DNA of 64,000 bases from assembly GCA_021014325.1 (NCBI GenBank), contig CM037470.1:5483647-5547646 (forward strand), written 5' to 3'. The stretch's first letter is position 1, and the number at the start of each line of letters is the position of its first letter. Shown here in pieces: positions 30,101-42,100 of this stretch. Position numbers and translations under genes: made by a program. The notes beneath the pieces were generated by a model. The model ran no database searches. It was given only the letters and a program-made list of their open reading frames with translations, and was not told the DNA's origin. The DNA comes from Plazaster borealis (lineage: Eukaryota; Echinodermata; Asteroidea; Forcipulatida; Labidiasteridae).

Positions 30101-33100
30101 GAGTCGTTTCCTACAATGTTTTATACTTTCAACAGCTCTCCGTTGCTTGTTACCAAGTAAGCTTTTATGCTAATATTTGTTTTGAGTCATTACCAAAAAA
30201 AGATACCTTTAAAAGATGAAATTCCAGGCCTTACAGTTCAGTAGACATTTTAACTGTTGGCTCATAGAAATGCTTTGAACCGGCGAAGGGTCGCATTGCC
30301 CATGTTGCCTGCTTCATAATTCAGCACTAAATTCCAAGGCCTGCTGGGTTGTTTGTTCTTGAATGAATTTTTGATGCCAAAAGTTTTGAAGATATTACCA
30401 CATGCTAGCACACTGCATGCTGTAACACTGCCTTAAAGGGGGCTCCAAATTCAAATAAAGTACTTTGATGTACTCATTTCCCAATAGATAAAGTCCTGAT
30501 GAAAGACGAAAAAGTTACAAGTATCTAATTTTACATTAATTCAAAATGAGTGCATCACAAAACTTAATTTGACCTCGGAGTCGCTCTTTAATCACCCAAA
30601 CCCATTTTGACGAAATTACAATATTACATATTTCATGAGGCTTTAATAATAGGTACATGTACCTGCTCACTCCATAATTGATAACATGATTTGCATAATA
30701 TGTGCTGAATTTACAAACTGTACATAATAATGTACAGCTCCATACATTATGTACTAAACTTCAGGCACAAAGTACATGCAGGTTGAATGGCTTCTGACTG
30801 GCACCCCCGACTGAGATAGGGAGACCGCCAACATTAGGGCTTGATAGCTTAGTTGGTCGAGCGCTGGCACGTTAAATTCAGATGTCGCAGGATCAAATCC
30901 CGCTCCAGTCAATTTTTCTTTATTCCACCCAAGCTTAAAAAGAGTGTTCTTTGGTTTTTGGAAGGTATACAAGAGTGTATTGATCCAAATCACCTGGGCC
31001 CAATTTCAAGGATCTGCTTACCAAAGAATTCTACGCTTACGGAGCCCTGTACATGTAAGTGCATTATTCTATGAGCCGTAAGCAGAGAATTCCACGGTAA
31101 GCGGAGCCATGAAGTTGGGCCCTGACGTCATCACCACATTAGTCTTGCTTGCACCATTTTGGGAGTCGGCTTCCCTGTGTGTTGCTGTACATGGCGCATT
31201 TTTATACGACTTTCGCAGATTGCGCACTGTTTCTTTACATGCAATTTGGCATACCTTGGGCAGACAGCAAGGGTTTGTTGTCGGTGCAAGGGTTCAATAA
31301 AAAGTTCTTTTAAAAGTGTGTGTGAAGCATATGTATTTTGTTGCCTTGCTAAAAGCTGCATGAACTTTATCACATGCTCTTTATTTTGCTATAGACTGTG
31401 CAAGTCTCGTGCGTATTCGAACATTGGGACCCGTTAAAGCGCGTGAGTTTGTTTCCTTCACGCGTTAAAGCATCGTACGTGGGACCACAGTGGTCCCAAA
31501 AATGTTCGAATACGCGCGAGACTTGCACGGTCTATTACAAAACATATACATTGTACAGCAGATTGTAGGAATATTTGTATTGCTGTTCTTTTGCTCTTTT
31601 TCTAAACAATTAGCGCAAACTACACTCAGTGGGGCACCCAGGATTTATCTTAACAATTGGTCTGAGAAGAAAATTCTGCCCTGATACGTTGTATGTTTGG
31701 GTGGAGGGCAAGGGGAGAGGCGTCTGGGTCTCAATGCTATCAGATCATCTTGGCAGTGTTAAGGTTATATGTACACTGACCATTTTCCCCTACCCTTTGG
31801 TAAAATTGTTTGACTTTTCAATGTAAACCAGTGATGAGAAATTTCAGACTTTTATCTGAATTCAGATTTTTTAAAGTCTGTCTGGTGAACAAAAAAAATC
31901 AGTATTTTTTTCTCCAAATTGAACAACTCATGCTCTTTGATCTACTTCTCTAGTGCTGAGAATACTGTTCACAGAAGCTCCTTGGAATCCATATCTCCAG
32001 GGGTTATCAAAAGGTGGAAACGCTACCATTTCAATGTAACTCCTATGATCTGGATACCAGCCCTTGTAAACGCAGTCTCCAATGAACCATTATTCCAGTA
32101 GAAAGCCCCCACAGGGAACCCCTTAGGAAACAAGACCCCTTATGCGCCCCGGAGACAATGCTGCATGTATTTAAGGTGGCTAACATACACCTCGTGTTTC
32201 CAAACACAAAATAATTTTCAGTTCTGGTGGGTGCCCCTTGAATGTTGGAAGTTGGATACGTAGGAATTAAAAGTTCTCTTAAGAGGTGCCCTTTGCTATA
32301 GGGAAAAACTTGCTTTGCTCTTTAAACACAAAATGTTGGGCTGTATTACTGTGGATTTGAAAAATTACATATGTAGTACACTTTAGAAGAGAGATCAACT
32401 GAGTGAGAAGTGAGTGAGAAGGGGGTAAACTTAAGGGAGCGTCAACAAAGTCGGAATAGTGGGAACCTTCTAATTGGATCGGAGAAGTATTCCAGCGCTT
32501 GCACATGGACCGTTCCTTTGGAACGCCGGAACGTTTCATTGGACTGTTGGAATGCTCCATTAGAACGTTCAAAATACTAATGTGCGTATTCACTCGTGTA
32601 GTACTGCTCTCATCCTTCAGCACAATCATGCGTTCCAGTGGAACGTTCTTGCAGTCCAATGGATTGCAGGCGTGTGCCCACGGGAACGATCTTTTGCATC
32701 TAAAACGTGCCCGACTTTTGAGCCGATCCCTTCAGCCTCGTGCTTTTCCAGTCGTCAAACTATTACTGTGGATTTCTGAATCTCTTTGCCTTCATTTGTT
32801 ACTATTCCATAGAATTCCAGTCAACCAGCATCCAATTCACTCAATACCAACCATAAAACACCTGCACACCAAGCAGAGACAACGCAAAGAGAGCATAGAG
32901 ACATAGCATCTATGTTTAGAACTAGTTTGGTAAGAAGACATTCATAGTTACACGTATGGCTTTTGAGGCATTGCATGGTGAGGTATCAATGTATATTCAG
33001 TTTGCGGTAACACCTTGTGTATATATCTACTTTGCTGTGTAGATTTGTTCTTTGAGAACTTGTCTTGCTATTTATTCTACTGCCGCGGAGTAGATTTTGG

Positions 33101-36100
33101 AATTCTACTGCGGAGCAGATTTTGGAATTCGGGAGACAGTCTCCTGACGAGAACTAGAGCAGGCTAGTCGAAATGTTGAGATAAATTAAGAACTCACTCC
33201 GCGTCAGTGAAGTTAATAACGAGAAGTCCCCTCTATCCACTAAGCAAAAGTAGTAGTCCCGGCTGATTTCCTACCTCCCCCAGGTAGTAGTTAATAAGTA
33301 GGGCAGTTCTTTTCAGAACTAAGTAGTCTCCCGAATTCCAAAGTCTACTCCGCGGCAGTAGAATAAATAACTGACAAGTTCCCAAAGAACGAATCAAACA
33401 CAGCAAACTAGATATACATGGTGTTACTGCAAGCGGAATATACAAAGACATGAGTCTCCACATGTCATCATCTTGTAGCTTTTATAATTTCCGCTGTGCT
33501 GGTGTTTTTGTTTTTGCTGGATCAACTTTGGGTAATAGTCAGTGTTGTAGCTAAATAGTACTTCGCGTACTTGGGTGAAACCAGTACTTTGAATTGAAAT
33601 ATACTGCAGAATGAGGTAAGAAACGCATTTAATGGTTATTGACAACAATATGTGGATGCTAATTCCTTTTATCACCCTAATGATAAAAGGCCTTATACTC
33701 AGCGTAATACTAATCTGCCACCGATTACCGTTGCACAGCAAAATGTCATTATGGTGTAGGCCTACACAATATATTTGGTTTATTTTAGCTGGCATACATC
33801 CAGCAATTTGTTTGGGTCTGGTGTACCCATTTTTCAGGGGTGTGCCCGCTTTGTTGGGGTCTGGTGTACCCCCTTTCAGGGTCTGGTGTACCCGCCATTT
33901 TTGTGTGTGTCTGGTTTGCCAAAACATGCGGTAACCGGCACAAAAAAATAAAGTACATGGATGTTAAACTGCATAATTCCCAACTGCAGCATGATTAAAC
34001 CAAATTATTTACATGAACAGTGTGGCGTCTATCTGGCCAATGAGCCGGTTCTCCTTGTATTGCAATCATATTCGTTTGCATACATTGTTTAAAGGTATTT
34101 TTTTCGTTGCGATTTGAAGCTAGGTAGAGTCTTTGCTGTAATTGTGTCTTTGAGGTACAATTTCTCAGTCGCGCCATGAACTAATGTAAGCGCACCACAG
34201 CCAAAACTCTATGATTGAAGAATACCGCGGTTGAAGTTGAACTATTTTTCAAACTGCTGTTTCAGAGACTGCTTACTTTATATTTAACAACAATTTTAAT
34301 GAATGAGTGTATGGGGTCTTTCAGACCCCTCAATATACATCTTTCACAATAAAAGTGATACATAATAATAATAATAAAGAGAGATTTATAAAGCACAAAA
34401 ACAGTTGCAGATCGGTTCCGCCTCAAGGCAATTTGAAAGTAAAGCGGGCATTTGATTGTCAGGATTTTTTGTTGATTTTAGGATTTTGCACTGATACTGA
34501 TCTCACTGCGCCTTCAGATTTCCTTGAAGGAGGCAAACTTGCCATCGCTGAGATGAAAATATTTGGCCCTTGTTGTGACCAGACCTTTCAGATATCTATT
34601 TGAAATGGTGTGGACAGTCTGTAAACACTCTGCAATGTAACATTCTGTACATTCAGGTAGCTTCATTTAAAGGGTTAAATACGTTTGGTAATTGGAACCC
34701 ACTGTTTGTTTTAATTCTATATAGTTGTAGATATATACCATAAAACTAACCTGTGAAAATTTAATTTCAAAAGGTTGTCGCGTTTTTGAGATATTGCCGA
34801 AAGTCTGGAGCAGTTATGTTCGCGCAGGAAAAAAAATATGCAATTAGAATACACAATCTGAGAAGTGTTACTGTATGTAACGCTTCTCAGATTCAAATGT
34901 TTTGGGCGATAAAAAATGTTATCTTTTACCATAACCGCAGTACTATCCAAAGCTGCTGTACTTCTTAGCAAGTAAGTTTTTATTGCCATTAATTTTCAGA
35001 GTCATTACCAGACCTATACAGACCCTTTATTAGTATAATAATAATAATAATAATAATATGGAGTTATAATGCGACTTCTCCAGAAAACCTATCAAGGTGC
35101 CTACACAAACAATATTATACAAAATGAAAATGAGTGCATGGATATTAATTGTAGTTTAATTAAACCTATGTATTAGTCTAAACATCTAAAGTCATTAGTC
35201 TAAAGTATCTAAACAAGAGGAAATTAATATCCCATTTTCAGGGTTTTTCATTTTCATATAATCTCATCCCTGGTACAGCTGTCATATAAATGCCCCCGTC
35301 TATCTTTGTAGCTTAACCTTACATCATTGACAATTCCAGTAATCTGATAGTTAAACGTAGAGTCATAGATTGGTCAACGTAATGTTGATTTATAGGCAAA
35401 ATTTGAAAGAAAGATACAATAAAAGTCACCTGTGAAAGTTTCAGCTGAATGCAGTGTCTCTTGCTGAGAAAACAGCAAAACACTGTTACGGCATTGCACA
35501 CGAACGTCGAATCCATCCACGTTTAGCGAGGTGACAGCAAGTACCAAATGCATCTCTGGCTGAAGCATTTGCAAACGGACACCAACTCTCAGAAATCTGA
35601 GAAACGATTCATGCATGAATTGTTTTTCAGATTCAAATGTTTTGGGGTGAAAACAAAATTATCCTAACCATATAATTGAAGGGAATCCTTTCTCAAAATA
35701 GTTTATACTATCAACAGCTGCAGTGCTTCTCACCAAGTAAAGTTTCTATGGTCATTAATTTTTGGGAATACTTACCAATCTATGACCCTACCTTTAAAGA
35801 GGGGCTCCAAAGTAGAATTCTATTTTTTGATGAGCTCATATTTCTAATCCTGTACATGGATACTAATTCTCACATATTTAATTTCTTGTTGCATCACAAA
35901 CTACTACCATAGGAGTAAAGCGTAAGTTTTGATCAAGGTTCTTGTTGGTAGCATTGCTGCAGATCTTGCTTTTGCTAATAACCGATAATTGCTGTATAAA
36001 AGTGTTATTTTGCTTCTTCTTCTTCTTCTTCTTCTTTTTTTAAAGCATAAATAGATTAAAGCCATAATGCATTGTAGTAGTTTAGAGCTGCCAACTCTCT

Positions 36101-39100
36101 GCAGAAACCTGCCTGAAAATAAACCAATCTTTCCACTTTCTGAAGAATACGTTTGAAAATCTCCCTGATTATGGAAACTTTTTCCCTATTAATTATGTTG
36201 AATGAAATTCTGAATATCTCCCTGATTGTTGGCATGATCTCCCTAAATTGCAAGAAGCAAATGTTGTCATTTCTGGTAGTGTCGTGCTGGTTTTTGCTTT
36301 GTAGGTTAAAGGGATTGTATACGTTTGGTAATTGGAACCCACTGTTTATTTCAGTCCTACATATTTGAAGATACTGTACACCATAAAACTAACCTGTGAA
36401 AATTTCATTTCAAAAGGTGGTAGCATTTTTGAGATATTGCCGAATATCTGGAGCGGTTTATGTCCACGCAGGAAGAATAATCTGCAATTGGAATACACTA
36501 TCTGAGAAACGTTACTGTAGTAACGCTTCTCAGATTCAAGTTTGTTGGGATAAAAAGTGATATCTTTTTCCATAACCGCAGTACTTTGTAAGTAAAAAGT
36601 TTCTCAAAATGCATTATACTATCCAAAGCTGCTGTACTTCTTACCAAGTAAGTTTTTATTGCCATTAATTTTCAGAGTCATTACCAAATGTATAAAGCCC
36701 TTTAAGCATGTTCGGTTCAGCTGCTGTGATTCAGCTGTTCCGACTGAACCGTAACCGAGTTGTTGGCTTGGTTAGGCTGGGTTTCAAGATGGAGGATTCT
36801 AGGCTGGGTTTCAAGATGGAGGATTCTACAAGCTAACAAAAAACAAAATTATTTTAAAGATGAAGAACCTTGAAGCATACAATCCAATAATGTTGATATT
36901 AATTATAAAGACCATGTTCCATTAATTTGAAAAAAATTGCTAAATGAGGGTTGTATACTTTGAGAAAATTTATTTTGAAGTGTTTACCAACTGTTTTCAG
37001 CTTACACCATGGATTTCTTTGTGCTTCAAACATGCACTAACACACAATGATTGAAGCTGTATGATTGAATCATACAGCTTCAATATTTTCTCTAGTAGTT
37101 CAACATCACTAGATGCACACCACTATGGGCAAAAAGGTATCATGGCCGACCAAGCCTAGGGGCAGTGGGCCATTAACAGTGCATGTATTTTCTAACCAGT
37201 GTGTGATTTCTTATTAGCCCTACTGCGGGCTGTACAAGTCTTTCCACTTATCCGATAACCTAATTAAAGGCATCGTACACGTTTGGTAATTACTCAAAAT
37301 ATATATTAGCATAAAAACTGACTTGGTAACGAGCAACAGAGAGCTGTTGATAGTATAAAACATTGTGAGAAACGACTCCCTCTGAAGTAACATAGTTTTT
37401 GAGAAAGAGGTAATTTCTCACTAAAATAATAAAAACTTCTTGCAAGAAGTTTTTATTCCTAACTGAAAGCACACAAATTTGTACAACAAGGGTGTTTTTA
37501 TTTCATCATTAAAAACTTCTTGCAAGAAGTTTTTATTCCTAACTGAAAGCACACAATTTTGTACAACAAGGGTGTATTTTCTTTCATCATTTTCTTGCAA
37601 CTTCGATGACCGATTGAGCCCAAATTTCCACAGGCTTGTTATTTTATGCATATGTTGGGATACACAAAATGAGAACACTGGTCTTTGACAATTACCAAAC
37701 GTGTACGATGCCTTTAAACCTGCATGAATAAATGTCCCCCTTGCCGGAAAGCTCTTGGAAATCGTTTTGAATGAAATTTACGTAAATAAGTTGTTACTGA
37801 TCAGGGTGGCCAAAATGTGCCCCCTGTTTACAGGAGACTACCATGTAATGAACTGTTCTTGAAAGAGGTGATGGTTCTGACATGAGATGAGTTGAGTCTT
37901 GACATTTCAGACAGGTAGCTCTGTTTGTCTCTGTCTTCTGAAGACAACAAGAGAAACATCTCCTCCTTGGGGAGGATTTGTGTAGTCCTTTTTTGTCCAA
38001 GTGGTTTTGAGCCACTTTATTATTATGTCGCCCGCAGGCAGAACATCCTACGGCAACTCCAATCTTCTCTATTCTGTACGCAGGCAGACAGCTCTGTTGT
38101 GGTCTCCGAAGACTTTTTGTCACTATTAGCTTTCCCTGCCAGGGTTCTTTTGTTTTTTGCTTTATTTCTAATTGATCAAGGGCTTAATCCATTGTGTGAG
38201 TCAGGAGAAAAATAGTAGAAAACCATGCACAATTTTCAGCATGTAAACACATTGTCCTTAATTTTGGTTGTTCCGAAATCAGTTGGTTTTTTTTTTTTTT
38301 TTTTTTTTTTTAGGTTTTTAGATTCAGTTTTTTTGAGTATGACTTGATTTCAGTGGGAAATATTTCGCAGAAAAAATTGTTCTAGTATAAACTTCATATC
38401 AGTAGAAGCTTTCAGACTAAAATTAAACAGTGATAATTTTTTTTCCCCACCAATCTTGTATAATACCTTTAACTTTTCCAAACAGCAAATGTAAAAATAA
38501 CTGTAGGTCTAACTTAGCGCATTTTACAATAACGTATCAATGCGCTTTACATTAGTGCCCTTGTCATTGGGCCAATAACATTCCGTTAATCTTTCTCAGC
38601 TCCCTGGGGAGTAAACAGCCTGGGCTGCCGTGGCACTCAGAAGGCTTTTTTTAAACACAATATCAACCTCTACCCTCGCAGGTACCCATTTATACTCCTG
38701 GGTTGAAGAGAAGCAATTATAGGAAAGCCTCCTGCTCAAGGACACAAATGTCATGATCGGGATTTACTTTTACTGATGTACTTTCACTTTAATATTTGTA
38801 TTTTCTGGGTCTTTTTTTATTTATAGGCAAGGGAAAATGGAAGCAGTAGTAGCTCCTTCATCAGGAATAACGGATTCATGGAGCGCTCATAATAGCTTAC
38901 CATCACAACCTCTATATAAATATCAAGCAATAGTCGTCGTGGCAACTGATGACTTCTGATGTGTCCAAAGGCAGCTTCTAGAACAATACGGCCGACCAAT
39001 CAAAAGCATGTATCAAATGATATCAGAACATTGTCTGATCACCAAAGTAGAAAATGCATCTTTATTTGTTGGAGTATTTTCAATTGTAAATTTATCATCG

Positions 39101-42100
39101 AAGCATTATTATTACTTCCACCACCGTATGTGTATTTCTTTATGCTGAATATGTGTATGTGGGCTTTTTGTGTGTTAGATATATATGCAATTATTGAATA
39201 AACACCGAGTGTACAATGTAGTAGCAGCAATAAGACAATAATATCACCAAGGTGGGAGAGTAGAGGGAGGAGTGAATCTAAATCCGTCTTTGTCTTATTC
39301 CCAAACTTGATGCTAATGCAAGACAGACATCTCTCTATGTGGAGCCGTTGTACGTCTCACTTACATGTACATCACTTTTACAATCGTCACACGTTGTCGC
39401 GATAACTTTGAGGAATGCAGCAGATGTGAATGCAGTGCGTGTGATACAATGACTTATGAACAAGATAGGGGCCTCTAAGCCATGTACATGTACCTTAGTG
39501 ACCCATTGTTGGTATTCCCAAACTGTAATTATACTCAGAGGTTTACTTGTGTGCTGTTTCAGGCTTAATACTTTTTGTTTTATTGATATTTTTTTTATCA
39601 GAAAACATATTTTCATACATTTTGATTCCAATAATTTGTTTTCTGTTGTAGTGCATTTCAATTTGATAAATCATTTCTGAACAATAATTTTAAATTTCTG
39701 AGCCTTTTTTTTTTTCAAGTGAGTATTTTTTGTTGATTCTTTGCACTAAAGTTTGCAGTTTATTATCATATTGACCAAAGATAAATTTATTCAGATTATT
39801 TGTAGAGGTACTTAAAATGTTTTGTAGTTTTTATTTTACATGTTGGGATGAAAAGGAAAAGAATTAGGGAGCAAAGTTAGATTCTTGAGTAACAAATGAG
39901 ACAATTTTGTGGACTTGGTATCCTTCACTATTGCTTTGGCTGGAGGTATATTGTGCACAGTTTGCTTAGACGAGAATGATTACCAGCCAAAATATGATGT
40001 CTTATTTACTGGTCGTTGGTCCTCGTTGATTTTTACAATGTAGTAGATAATTTGTGTACAGAAACAAGCATGAGTTGATCAAAACAAATTGTTTAACACA
40101 AAAGTAAGTTCGTCACTGTGGTTGTCAAAAGACATCAACCTAAGCTGCCTTCTGGCTTTATTAAACCATGTGTGACTGGCTTTAGCAAGACCCTAAATTT
40201 TGACCAAAAGTTACATTTTGCTTACTCAAGGAAAATATGCGGAATATGACCACCACTTTTTCATTTATTTTCTTTTCATTCATTCATTTTGACCAAAAAT
40301 AGTACATAATTTCAAACGAGATGTTGTTTTTGGTCATAATGGGTAAAAGAAAACGGGACAGTCAGTGCATCATCTTACCCTTTGAATATGATGATTGTTT
40401 GTAAGGGAATTTAAAAAAAAAATACTAACTTTTGAAATTTGGGTCAAAGTTTGGGGTTTTGCAAAAGCCTGTCACAAATACTGCCATATTTGATTTGTAC
40501 AATCGAGTAGCGCACTTTCGTGGATTGACTTAAAAGTCCCCCTTCTGCTGAAATGTACCCTTCCTCTTTAATTTTGTTAATATTTTAAAGCATCTTTCAG
40601 TTTTTACCCTGTGGTGTTCAAAACTCGGTAAATTTTTAGTGTATGAATGTAAATGTCTATCTGTATTATTTTGGTGTGAATGTGTAAATAGTAATTTTAA
40701 AAGTTAGCGGTGCTCCAATAAGGTTGTACTCTCAGACTCTTTGGTAAAAAAGGGATTATTTTGTAAGTATTAAAAGAAATATTCTGTACCCGTCCTTTCA
40801 TATAACTACTTAGCACAACAAAATCTCGCTTAGCAGAAACATTAAGCTCAGTCGGTAGAGCACCGGCACGTTAATTTGGAGGTCGCAGGTTCAAGTCCTG
40901 CGTGAGTCAATTTCTATGTTCAGCCCCAAATTATTCAGAAAAACTGTCATAAGTGTATTCACACATTAACAAGAAAATGAAGGCACACTTGTATTGTGAT
41001 GTGTCATGTCACATAAACTCATCGCAAGTTTGGCATATAGCTTGGGCTATCTGTGGTATCGGGCCTACGGAGACCATTGCCTCTGTTGCCCCTCGGTCTT
41101 GGCCTTGGTGCCCCGTCAAAAGTTTCCCATAGACTTTTCTGTGGTATCGGGCCTAGAAAGACACAGAGACCATGGCCTCAGTTGCCCCTGGTCTTGGCCT
41201 TGGTGCCCCATCAAAAGTTTCCCATAAGCTTTAAGATTTTCCAAAGGAAGTGCCCTTTGCAAAATGAAAATGGCCTTGCCCTTTCAAAGATAAAAAATTC
41301 CAGGCTTGTGGTACGGAGTGAAAATCATGTAGCATAAAGCAAAGAAAAAATTACTGTTAGCAACAGAGGCCTTTGGCTATGCCTTTATTAAACCGTGCGT
41401 TCAATTTAAAGATGCTAGGTCCAACGTTTTGCCGATTTGATAGGAAATTTTTAAATTATAAATAGCTATTTTTATAGATTAAAGAAAATTCAAAGCTTTC
41501 ATTTAAAGCCATTGCAAACAAAATTCCGCTACTGATAAGTGGTAGTTAATTAAAAACTAAAAATGAATTATTGTCAGGTTCCCAACATTGTTTCACTTCC
41601 ATCAGCGATGTACAAACAATTTTGCATGTTGCATGAATTTTGTGCATTGTCAGCGGCATGTTGCAAAAGTTTGTGTGTTTTTTTCACTTTGATACGGCTT
41701 CATCAGTAAAAATTTGTTTAGAACAAAAGAAATTAAACAAATTCTAAATTTCAGTGAAATTCAAGCCATGCAACTTTTACCCTTCAGTAAAGACTATTTA
41801 TTTTTGAATAATCAACACTACATGTATTTTTTTACTACATTTTTGTTCCGTAAAAATTTCAAAAAACAAACAACCCCCCAAACAAGACAAAACATACATT
41901 TTTGGTTTTGTTTTAGAAATGAAGATACTAGGTTAATGTGGGAAACATTGGAAAATGTCAATTCAGCACATGACCTTTACTTTGACCTTTTTGATTGAGT
42001 GGAAATATTGCGGTCGTTTGTAGCCACTGTGTGCATTTTTGTAAGCAGCTTGTGTAATTCTCGCGCGTAATCGAACATTTGTACCTGTTAAAGAGCGCAA

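Larger units (their letters stand above)
28571..38826. other. TMEM145 intron 12 (about 10 kb), repeat-filled
   Basis: Between the annotated repeats the sequence is unique and AT-rich. No further exon with family similarity was recognised, although the divergent tail would make small exons easy to miss. Confidence 0.5.

Noticed and set aside
37925..38215. 96-codon open frame on the + strand
   Set aside because: No splice signals or recognisable domain, and composition is like surrounding intron.
40846..40912. A functional tRNA gene
   Set aside because: D-arm and T-arm look good but the acceptor stem has no 5' half and the anticodon stem is poor.
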